Source of the DNA: Spirosoma fluviale
Lineage (GTDB): Bacteria > Bacteroidota > Bacteroidia > Cytophagales > Spirosomataceae
Direction: 5' to 3'
DNA length: 64,000 nucleotides
Assembly (NCBI RefSeq): GCF_900230225.1
Contig: NZ_OCNH01000002.1
Location: forward strand, 497,844 to 561,843
Positions 34,539 to 41,574 of the stretch are shown piece after piece. A program made the position numbers and the translations under genes. Under the pieces are notes generated by a model. That model made no database searches and was not told the DNA's origin. It saw nothing but the letters and a program-made list of their open reading frames with translations. Every line of letters begins with the position of its first letter. Position 1 is the first letter of the stretch.

Positions 34539-35771
34539 CTATTGAGCTCTTTGCGTAATTGTAGCAGCGTTGGCAATGCCCTGTTGATTAACAAAAGCCT
34601 GATTGCCAGGGCCACCAATTTCATTCGTTTGCGTAAGCGTTAGTGTATTACCGTCACCTGATTGAGACGCGAAAGATGTTTCACCTTCTACACCTAATAA
34701 GCGGTTCCCATTGCCGGTTTGAGAAATGGTAGCTGCCTGATTCATACCGGTCTGGCTCAATTTGATCGAGTTGTCATCGCCCGTTTGGGTCACGTTGGCA
34801 ACTGCTCGATCAACGAAGAGTTCGTCTGTGCCTTGTATGATATTTGTTACGTTGCGGTTACCATCCTGCAACACGTCGACGGAATTGCTATTCCATGCCG
34901 AATGTCGCTGGTCGATCACCGCGGTATTATCACTGTTTTGAGTGACAGTAGCACTGAAGGAGTCGCCTGTCTGCGTAATGGAGGTAGTTGCTCCGTCTGC
35001 TGGAGTTTGATTGACCGTGGCTGAATTGAAAGACCCCGTCTGTATAACAGTTGCGCTGAGCCTCTCACCAGATTGACTAACCGTACTACTGTTGTTATTC
35101 CCCGTCTGCGTTACGTAGATATTATTGTCTCCGCCCACTACTTGAGTTAACGTAGCGGTATTATTATCTCCAGTTTGCCCTAGATTCACGCTGTTATTTC
35201 CTCTACCATAAAAATGATCCGCTATACTGGTTTGAGTGATATTCCCCTGATTCCCATTACCGATCTGATTAACTTTAACTAGCTCACCAATGGTTTGAAC
35301 ACCGGACTGCGAAACGGTGATGGAATTACTTTTTCCTGACTGAACTACATCAACCGCTCCGCCATGGTTCCAGAGCACAGCCTCAACAGTGCGACGTGCC
35401 TCATGAACCCAGTAGTCAGACCAAGTTTCCCAGGCCGTTGCCAAACCTGATTGGGTTACCGTAGCCGTATTGGCTGAACTTTGATCGGAAGCGGCTTCGC
35501 CTGCCTGACGAATACTAACGTAGCTGTTTATGGTACCCCCTATTTGATTGATCGTGGCGGTTTGAGGGCCGCCCGACTGCGTAACAACACCATAGTTGTG
35601 GGCATTCCGGTCGCCCGTTTGGTTGATGGCGGCATTCAGCCCCGATCCCTTCTGGTTGATGGCTGCTTCCTGACCTACTCCTATCTGGTTCAGGGTGGAT
35701 ACATTTGACTGAGCGTATGACATAACGCTCAGGGAAACCAGCAAACAGCTGGTCATAAGTACTGTTCTCAT
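34539..35771 (-). CDS. csgA: Large CsgA-type curlin, copy 3
   Basis: The 410 residues run from the ATG at 35771, which matches the starts of copies 1 and 2 (MRTVLMTSCLLVSLSVMSYA); an upstream ATG adds only six residues. About 18 curlin repeat motifs are present. The Trp-rich insert after residue 112 reads AWETWSDYWVHEARR, clearly different from copy 2 although the flanks are identical. It is the most upstream large curlin, 50 nt after the basic minor curlin. Confidence 0.92.
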   Translation of the reverse strand: MRTVLMTSCLLVSLSVMSYAQSNVSTLNQIGVGQEAAINQKGSGLNAAINQTGDRNAHNYGVVTQSGGPQTATINQIGGTINSYVSIRQAGEAASDQSSANTATVTQSGLATAWETWSDYWVHEARRTVEAVLWNHGGAVDVVQSGKSNSITVSQSGVQTIGELVKVNQIGNGNQGNITQTSIADHFYGRGNNSVNLGQTGDNNTATLTQVVGGDNNIYVTQTGNNNSSTVSQSGERLSATVIQTGSFNSATVNQTPADGATTSITQTGDSFSATVTQNSDNTAVIDQRHSAWNSNSVDVLQDGNRNVTNIIQGTDELFVDRAVANVTQTGDDNSIKLSQTGMNQAATISQTGNGNRLLGVEGETSFASQSGDGNTLTLTQTNEIGGPGNQAFVNQQGIANAATITQRAQ

Positions 35772-35821
35772 GTGTGAAAAAGTGGACATATGAATAACGA
35801 ATTGGGGAATGCTTGTGAGGT

Positions 35822-36217
35822 CTACTTGTGGCCTACGGGGCGACTCCGGCGTCTGGCCTTACTGCCTACTGCCGCAGGTGTGTGGTGAATATCGATCACC
35901 TGCGGCCCCGGACCCTGCTGGCTGATTGCGGTTTGGGTGCCTGCCTCAACGGTCAGGCTAATTTGATTGCCGGGCATCCCGATCTGTTGTGCCCCTGTTG
36001 CAGGGTCACTTTGCTGGTGGATCTCGATGAAGCCCATGCCCTGCTGTAGAATGACAACCCGATTGTTGCTTCCCTGCTGGCTGATGTGAACCGATGATGA
36101 GTTAGCTAGTGTGGATTGACCCACGGGCAGCGAATCGGTAGCCGTACTGGAGGGGGGCTGCTGGGCGACTGCTTGTAGCGTAAGAAAAAGTAAACCAAAA
36201 AACATAAAAACTTGCAT
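35822..36217 (-). CDS. Minor curlin with basic tail (possible CsgB-like nucleator)
   Basis: The 131 residues run from the ATG at 36217, which gives a clean signal peptide (FFGLLFLTLQAVAQ); an in-frame ATG at 36262 would add 15 non-signal residues. Three or four curlin-like repeats follow (VHISQQGSNNRVVILQQG, QISLTVEAGTQTAISQQG). The C-terminus is strongly basic (GSKARRRSRPVGHK). It is the first gene of the curli operon. CsgB of E. coli nucleates CsgA and also has a basic last repeat, so nucleation is a reasonable inference. Confidence 0.8.
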   Translation of the reverse strand: MQVFMFFGLLFLTLQAVAQQPPSSTATDSLPVGQSTLANSSSVHISQQGSNNRVVILQQGMGFIEIHQQSDPATGAQQIGMPGNQISLTVEAGTQTAISQQGPGPQVIDIHHTPAAVGSKARRRSRPVGHK

Positions 36218-36697
36218 GGTGGGTATAGCTGGCAGAAGCCGGTTTGAGGGGATCAAGTCCATTCACGTTCTCTACAGGTGATGTGTTTTCTTAGAACACA
36301 CGAGCAATAGAAATCGCGATAGTCATTGAACGTCAGTCAAAAAGCTTGTTTTAAATGCCAGTAGAGGTAGACAAATATGCTTGTAAGAGAATATTGATTG
36401 TAAGTATTGAGCTAACAATGCAAACTATTGAACCTATACGCTTACGTAATACGCTGAACTAGCCGTTACTAACCAGGTACACTGCCCAAAATTCCCCCAA
36501 AAAAGACGGTAGGTTTTGCCGCAAAACTGCTTCAAGTCTATGATCGGGCTACAGGTTGGTTTACCTTCATTTGCCTGGGATCTAGTTGGTTTAGTAGTCA
36601 ATTGTTCATCTTGCATACTGCCTGATGTGGGTGGTACGCAAGATGAAAGTCTGAACCAGGTAAGCCGCATTTCTCCCATCCCGCTACCTTATCTCTT
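36218..36697. other. Divergent intergenic region between curli operon and GH127 gene
   Basis: The 480 nt between the divergent starts must hold the curli promoter and the GH127 promoter. The part next to the curli genes is A/T-rich. I found no convincing TAnnTTTG box, no palindromic element and no protein-like reading frame here. Short ORFs at 36434-36701 on both strands look random. Confidence 0.5.
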
Positions 36698-38665
36698 ATG
36701 ACAAAACGAACGGTTTATGCGCTGGTATTAAGTCTGTTAGCCGCCGTTGCCAGCGCGCAGGATTATCCCATTGTTCCGGTTCCGTTTACCAGCGTTGCTA
36801 TCAATGGCGGCTTCTGGCAATCCCGGCTCGCTACCAACCGCACCGTTACCATTCCCTTCGATTTCAGGAAGTGCGAGGAGACGGGGCGCATCGCCAACTT
36901 CGCCGTGGCCGGTGGACTGGCCAAAGGAACGTTTAAAGGAAAACGGTACGATGATTCCGATGTGTTTAAAGTCGTGGAAGGAGCGTCCTATTCGCTCCAG
37001 ACCCACTATGACCCCAAACTGGATCACTACCTGGATAGCCTCATTACCCTCTTTGCGGCAGCTCAGGAACCGGACGGATATCTCTATACGATACGGTCTA
37101 TTCTGAAAGACAGCGCCAACATCAAAGACGATCAGGCGGGGCCGACGCGGTTTTCGTACGTGGCGGGTAGCCACGAATTGTACAACGTCGGACATATGTA
37201 CGAGGCCGCCGTGGCTCATTTTCAGGCTACCGGCAAACGGTCTTTCCTGAACGTAGCCTTGAAAAACGCCGATTACCTGATGCGAACCATTGGCCCCGAT
37301 AAGCTGATCGTGGTGCCGGGGCATCAGGAAATTGAAATCGGTCTGGTAAAGCTGTACCGCGTCACAAAGGATAAACGCTACCTCGATTTTGCCCGTTTCC
37401 TGCTCGACATGCGCGGCCGCGCCGATAAACGCCCACTCTTTCCGGACCCCGCCAAAACGGGTCAGGGGGCGAGTTACTTGCAGGATCATATTCCCGTGAC
37501 GCAGCAGAAAACGGCCGTTGGGCATTCGGTTCGGGCGGGGTATATGTATGCCGCCATGAGCGATATTGCCGCTATTCAGAACGATAAAGCGTACATGGAT
37601 GCGTTGCTGGCGATCTGGAACGATGTGGTGGAGCGGAAGCAGTACCTCACCGGTGGGCTGGGTGCGCGTGGGCACGGGGAAGCCTTCGGCGAAGCTTACG
37701 AACTGCCCAACGATGTAGCTTATGCCGAAACCTGCGCGGCTGTCGCCAATATGCTCTGGAATCACCGGATGTTTTTGCTGACGGGCGATGCCAAATACAT
37801 GGACGTGTTTGAGCGGGTGCTGTATAACGGATTCCTCGCCGGTGTCTCGCTCGAAGGCGACTCGTTCTTCTACGTCAATCCGCTGGCTTCCGATGGAAAG
37901 CGCAAATTTAACGTGGGGCAGGCGGCCACACGGGCACCCTGGTTCGGAACCTCCTGCTGCCCAACCAATGTCGTGCGTTTTCTGCCGTCGCTGCCCGGTT
38001 ATGTATACGCCACAAAGGGCAATGATGTGTTCATCAACCTGTTCCTGACCAATCAGTCGACGGTATCGGTAAACGGAAAACCAGTGCAGATCAGGCAGGA
38101 AACAAATTACCCGTGGGATGGAAAGGTATCCGTAACAGTACAGCCGAAGCAACCGCAGGCGTTTACCATGCAACTTCGATTGCCCGGTTGGGCGTCGGGC
38201 AAACCCATGCCGGGATATTTGTATGAATACGTGAATACAACGGCCAAAGCACCTGTCTTACTGGTAAACGGGAAGTCGGTGTCGTACGAGACGGAGAACG
38301 GATACGCCCGCGTCAGCCGTACCTGGAGACCCGGCGACCGGCTGGAGTGGACGCTCGATATGCCCGTGCGGGAGGTCAAAGCCAACGAACAGGTGACCGA
38401 CGACCGCCATAAGGTGGCCATTGAACGGGGTCCGGTTGTGTACTGTGCCGAAGGTGTTGATAATGGCGGACAGGCGCTGTCGCTGGTCGTTCCGGCGGGT
38501 ACCGCGTTCCGACCACAGATGCAGCCCGACAAATTGGGCGGTATTCTGTCGCTGTCGGCTCAGGAGGCCGGTAAGAACGTGACGCTGATTCCGTACTATG
38601 CCTGGTCGCACCGGGGGCCAAACGAAATGTCGGTCTGGTTCGGGCAGGTAAAACCGACGAAGTAA
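36698..38665 (+). CDS. Secreted glycoside hydrolase family 127 (beta-L-arabinofuranosidase type)
   Basis: The 655 residues have a signal peptide (VAAVASAQ near 16-21). GH127 features are visible: VAINGGFWQSRL at the N-terminus, GGLGARGHGEAFG, then AETC (matching the Glu and Cys zinc ligands of HypBA1) and GTSCCPTN with the adjacent Cys pair, the nucleophile and zinc ligand. The C-terminal beta domains include VERGP-like IERGPVVYCAEG. It probably releases L-arabinofuranose from plant glycans. It is convergent with an aldo/keto reductase. Confidence 0.93.
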   Translation: MTKRTVYALVLSLLAAVASAQDYPIVPVPFTSVAINGGFWQSRLATNRTVTIPFDFRKCEETGRIANFAVAGGLAKGTFKGKRYDDSDVFKVVEGASYSLQTHYDPKLDHYLDSLITLFAAAQEPDGYLYTIRSILKDSANIKDDQAGPTRFSYVAGSHELYNVGHMYEAAVAHFQATGKRSFLNVALKNADYLMRTIGPDKLIVVPGHQEIEIGLVKLYRVTKDKRYLDFARFLLDMRGRADKRPLFPDPAKTGQGASYLQDHIPVTQQKTAVGHSVRAGYMYAAMSDIAAIQNDKAYMDALLAIWNDVVERKQYLTGGLGARGHGEAFGEAYELPNDVAYAETCAAVANMLWNHRMFLLTGDAKYMDVFERVLYNGFLAGVSLEGDSFFYVNPLASDGKRKFNVGQAATRAPWFGTSCCPTNVVRFLPSLPGYVYATKGNDVFINLFLTNQSTVSVNGKPVQIRQETNYPWDGKVSVTVQPKQPQAFTMQLRLPGWASGKPMPGYLYEYVNTTAKAPVLLVNGKSVSYETENGYARVSRTWRPGDRLEWTLDMPVREVKANEQVTDDRHKVAIERGPVVYCAEGVDNGGQALSLVVPAGTAFRPQMQPDKLGGILSLSAQEAGKNVTLIPYYAWSHRGPNEMSVWFGQVKPTK

Positions 38666-38687
38666 TACACGTCACCCAACTGTAACC

Positions 38688-38773
38688 TGTAGTACCGACC
38701 GTCGACGCGTCGAACCGTCCCGGTCGGGTGTTAATGCAAATAGTTAACACCCGACCGGGACGGTTGGTATTAC
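38688..38773. repeat. REPIN-like element, family TGTAGTaCCGACCG
   Basis: A perfect 22-bp inverted repeat (38713-38734 and 38744-38765, aaccgtcccggtcgggtgtt...) carries outer tgtagtacc / ggtattaca ends. It lies between convergent genes and contains the stop codon of the aldo/keto reductase (38770-38772). Relatives are at 41455-41501 and 48899-48936. Confidence 0.87.
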
Positions 38774-39762
38774 ACCAGCGCCACTTCCTCCAACTGCTCA
38801 TTGATGAACTCGATCTCATCGGCAGTTAGTTGGATATCAATAGCCTTCGCATTTTGTATAGCCTGTTCGGCGTTGCGGGCACCTACCAGTGCGACCGTAA
38901 TGCCCGGCCGCTCAATGGTCCAGCGAATGACCAGTTGGCTCAGGCTGGCGTTTTTGCTGTCGGCCAGAGGTTTGATCTTCTGGAGAAGATCATCTGTTTT
39001 TTTGATATTCTCTTCCTTGAAAAACCGATAACCTGCCCGGTGATCGCCGGGGGCGAATTGATGGCCGGGCTTAATTTTACCCGTCAACAGGCCGCGTTCC
39101 ATGGGGCTGTAAGCCAGAATGGCTTTTTTGTTTTCGAGGCAATACGGCACGACTTCCCCCTCAATGCCCCGGTTAATCATGCTGAACGGTACCTGATTGG
39201 ACGCCAGTTTCAGCACCGTTTCGGCCCGTTTCATCTGCTCGACGTTGTAGTTGCTGACACCTGCCTGACGAACCTTTCCCTGCTCGATCAACCGCAGAAC
39301 GGCCTCCATGCTTTCTTCGATGGGCGTCGTTACGTCGGGCCAGTGCATCTGGTAAAGGTCGATGTAATCCGTTCCAAGTCGTTTCAGGCTGTCTTCGCAC
39401 TCTTTGATAATGCTCTCCTTGCCCGAGTATTTATAAACGTCGATGGGGTTGCCATCGTTATCCTGACTTTTGAAGCCAAAGTCGCCCTTCTTTAAGTCCC
39501 AGCGCATACCGTACTTAGTGAGGATCTGGACTTTTTCGCGGGAGATTCCTTTGATAGCTTCGCCCACGATTTCTTCACTGGTGCCCTGTCCGTAAACGGG
39601 CGCCGTGTCGATAGACGTGACGCCCAGATCGTAGGAGGCTCGGATGGCCTCAATGGCCCCCTTTCGTTCGGTACCGCCCCACATCCAGCCGCCAGCGGCC
39701 CATGCGCCAAAGGTGATAACTGATACGCTTAAATCTGATTCGCCAAGTGTTCTGTATTCCAT
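38770..39762 (-). CDS. Aldo/keto reductase
   Basis: This TIM-barrel NADPH-dependent oxidoreductase has 330 residues from the ATG at 39762; an upstream in-frame ATG lies in the repeat field and is rejected. Family motifs are MEYRTLGESDLSVSVITFG, DTAPVYGQGTSEEIVGEA (catalytic Asp and Tyr), LTKYGMR (Lys), YQMHWPD (His) and the C-terminal VALVGARNAEQ. The substrate is probably a sugar or small aldehyde. Its stop codon is supplied by the repeat at 38688-38773. Confidence 0.94.
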   Translation of the reverse strand: MEYRTLGESDLSVSVITFGAWAAGGWMWGGTERKGAIEAIRASYDLGVTSIDTAPVYGQGTSEEIVGEAIKGISREKVQILTKYGMRWDLKKGDFGFKSQDNDGNPIDVYKYSGKESIIKECEDSLKRLGTDYIDLYQMHWPDVTTPIEESMEAVLRLIEQGKVRQAGVSNYNVEQMKRAETVLKLASNQVPFSMINRGIEGEVVPYCLENKKAILAYSPMERGLLTGKIKPGHQFAPGDHRAGYRFFKEENIKKTDDLLQKIKPLADSKNASLSQLVIRWTIERPGITVALVGARNAEQAIQNAKAIDIQLTADEIEFINEQLEEVALV

Positions 39763-39774
39763 GTGTATATCTCC

Positions 39775-40088
39775 GGATGTTGTTACATCCCCGGATGTCA
39801 TCCGGGGTTATCTATAGTCAACCCCTTCGGGGTTGGTGTTGTTACATCCCCCGGATGACATCCGGGGATATCCACAATCAACCCCTTCAGGGTTGGGTTA
39901 TGTTGATTGCAAAGTCGAACCAACTTGTGTATCATCAATGCTGTATAACCCCGAAGGGGTTGACTGTGGATATCCCCGGACGTCAGTCCGGGGTTGGTCC
40001 GGACGTCAGTTCGGGGTCAGTCCGGGGTCAGTCCGGGGTTGGTCCAGACGTCAGTTCGGGGTTGGTCCAGACGTTAGTCCGGGGTTGG
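39775..40088. repeat. Dense field of direct and inverted repeats
   Basis: About 310 nt without a gene. The first half has inverted modules ccccggatgtcatccgggg, caaccccttcggggttg and their variants in both orientations. From about 39981 the unit tccggggttggtccagacgt and its shortened form tccggggtcag are repeated in tandem about six times up to the stop codon of the Gfo/Idh/MocA gene at 40089. There are no unique spacers, so it is not a CRISPR. Confidence 0.85.
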
Positions 40089-41435
40089 TCAAACGACGGG
40101 TAGTTTCCAGCCGTTGTGGTAGTGGGCGGCTATGAGGGCGTTGGCTTGCGGGTCGTTTTTGAAGCCTTTGGCGGCTGTATCCCAGTACACTTTGCGGCCG
40201 GTTTTATAGGCAATGTTGCCCATATGCGCGTTGATGGCCGCAATACTGCCCGTTTCAATGCCGCATTTGAGCAGTTTCGGATTATTGGCTTTCACGGCCT
40301 GCACGAAATTTTTCGTGTGTTCGTTCAGGTATTCGCCATTGCGGGTCTGGTCCGGTATATCCTCTACTTTGTAGACCTTGATTCCGTTCTTCGTTTCCGT
40401 TTCGGGCAGGATGGACCAGCCGTCGCGGTTGAGGACCAGCGTGGCGTTGTTGCCGATAAATGCGATCCCTTCCGTCCGGCCGTAGTTGCCGCCGTCGATC
40501 CCCGTAGCGTGTTCCCAGAGCATGTTAAAGCCATCGTATTCATAAACTGCCTGCAAGGTATCGGGTGTTTCGGAGGCATCATCCGGGTAGGCCAGCTTGC
40601 CACCCGACGCCATGACGGATTTGGGCGCTTTGGCGTTCATGGCATAGAGCGCAATGTCGATTTCGTGAACACCCCAGTCGGTCATGAGCCCACCGGCATA
40701 ATCCCAGAACCACCGAAAATTAAAGTGAAAACGGTTCGGGTTGAACGGGCGTTTGGGCGCAGGACCCAGCCACATGTCATAATCGACGCCCGCCGGGGGC
40801 GCACTGTCGGGCCGGACGGGAACGGGGTTCATCCAGCCCTGATACGCCCAGACTTTCACCAGCCGGATGTTGCCCAGCTTGCCCGACCGGATGTACTCGA
40901 TGGCTTTTTCGTAATGCGAGCCGCTGCGCTGCCATTGGCCCACCTGCACGATCTTGTTGTATTTTTTGGCCGCAGCCAGCATCAGATTACATTCTTCAAT
41001 GCTGTTGGCGAGGGGTTTCTCCACGTAAACATGCTTCCCGGCAGCTACCGAGTCGATCATGGCCATGCAGTGCCAGTGGTCGGGCGTGCCGATGATGACG
41101 GCGTCGATGTCCTTATTTTCGAGCAGCTTGCGGTAGTCTTTGTAAAGCTGTGGTTTGGTGTGCTGCATGGCTTCGACATCGGCCGAACGTTTGTCGAGCA
41201 CGCTCTGATCCACATCGGCCAGCGCCACACACTGCACATCGCTTTGTAACAGATGCGAACGGAGGTCCGACCAGCCCATGCCATTGCAGCCAATCAGGCC
41301 AACCTGTAGTTTGTCGTTGGGAGAAATGCGTTTCCGCTGACTGGCAATGGCCTCCAGAGTGGGCAAACTAATCAGGCCCGCTCCCGTAGCGGCCAGGGCC
41401 GACTGGCGTAAGAAATGTCTGCGTGTTGGTTTCAT
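40089..41435 (-). CDS. TAT-exported Gfo/Idh/MocA family oxidoreductase
   Basis: The 448 residues have a twin-arginine signal (TRRHFLRQSALAATGAGLIS). The NAD-binding domain has LQVGLIGCNGMGWSDLRSH, then VEKPLANSIEECNLML with the conserved EKP Lys, and the C-terminal domain has FRWFWDYAGGLMTDWGVHEID. It is probably a periplasmic sugar or sugar-acid dehydrogenase. It is related to but distinct from the 23433-24716 protein. The end of the gene abuts a tandem repeat field. Confidence 0.94.
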   Translation of the reverse strand: MKPTRRHFLRQSALAATGAGLISLPTLEAIASQRKRISPNDKLQVGLIGCNGMGWSDLRSHLLQSDVQCVALADVDQSVLDKRSADVEAMQHTKPQLYKDYRKLLENKDIDAVIIGTPDHWHCMAMIDSVAAGKHVYVEKPLANSIEECNLMLAAAKKYNKIVQVGQWQRSGSHYEKAIEYIRSGKLGNIRLVKVWAYQGWMNPVPVRPDSAPPAGVDYDMWLGPAPKRPFNPNRFHFNFRWFWDYAGGLMTDWGVHEIDIALYAMNAKAPKSVMASGGKLAYPDDASETPDTLQAVYEYDGFNMLWEHATGIDGGNYGRTEGIAFIGNNATLVLNRDGWSILPETETKNGIKVYKVEDIPDQTRNGEYLNEHTKNFVQAVKANNPKLLKCGIETGSIAAINAHMGNIAYKTGRKVYWDTAAKGFKNDPQANALIAAHYHNGWKLPVV

Positions 41436-41454
41436 AGGTGTTTAGAGTTTAAGT

Positions 41455-41501
41455 TGTAGTACCGACCGGGACGGTTCGACGCATCGACGGTCGGTACTAC
41501 A
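41455..41501. repeat. REPIN-like element, family TGTAGTACCGACC
   Basis: Arms tgtagtaccgacc (41455-41467) and ggtcggtactaca (41489-41501) are perfect reverse complements. Between them is a second palindrome-like stretch (cgacgcatcg). It lies between divergent genes, so this copy cannot serve as a terminator for either. Confidence 0.85.
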
Positions 41502-41574
41502 CGCTTTTCGGGTAGATTTTCGCTGTCGTGCTGTTACGTATGTACTGCCAATTGTCTTTGTCGTATTGTCGCTT

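Larger units (their letters stand above)
32677..35771 (-). repeat. Tandem duplication of about 1.55 kb (spacer plus curlin gene)
   Basis: The distances between successive curlin starts are nearly equal: 32676 to 34231 is 1555 nt, and 34231 to 35771 is 1540 nt. Each unit holds a curlin gene, a hairpin and a chimeric spacer. Copies 2 and 3 and the spacer upstream of copy 2 are almost identical over long stretches, so that duplication is recent; copy 1 is older. Confidence 0.85.

Noticed and set aside
31435..35771. Frames on the plus strand within the curlin genes
   Set aside because: They repeat because the curlin genes are repetitive; similar antisense frames recur at equal positions in copies 2 and 3 and have no signal peptide or domain.
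36434..36701. Short ORFs on both strands in the curli/GH127 gap
   Set aside because: Random-looking composition, no signal or domain, and they lie in a region that must hold two promoters.
36737..38173. Long open frame (about 478 codons) on the minus strand opposite the GH127 gene
   Set aside because: It is antisense to a gene with clear GH127 motifs, has no recognisable domain and follows from codon bias of the real gene. The same applies to long antisense frames opposite the Gfo/Idh/MocA gene (40116-41249), murE (12124-13098) and murC (73-756).
39775..40088. Tandem repeats considered as a CRISPR array
   Set aside because: Units are adjacent or overlapping with no unique spacers, they vary in length, and no cas gene is present in the window.
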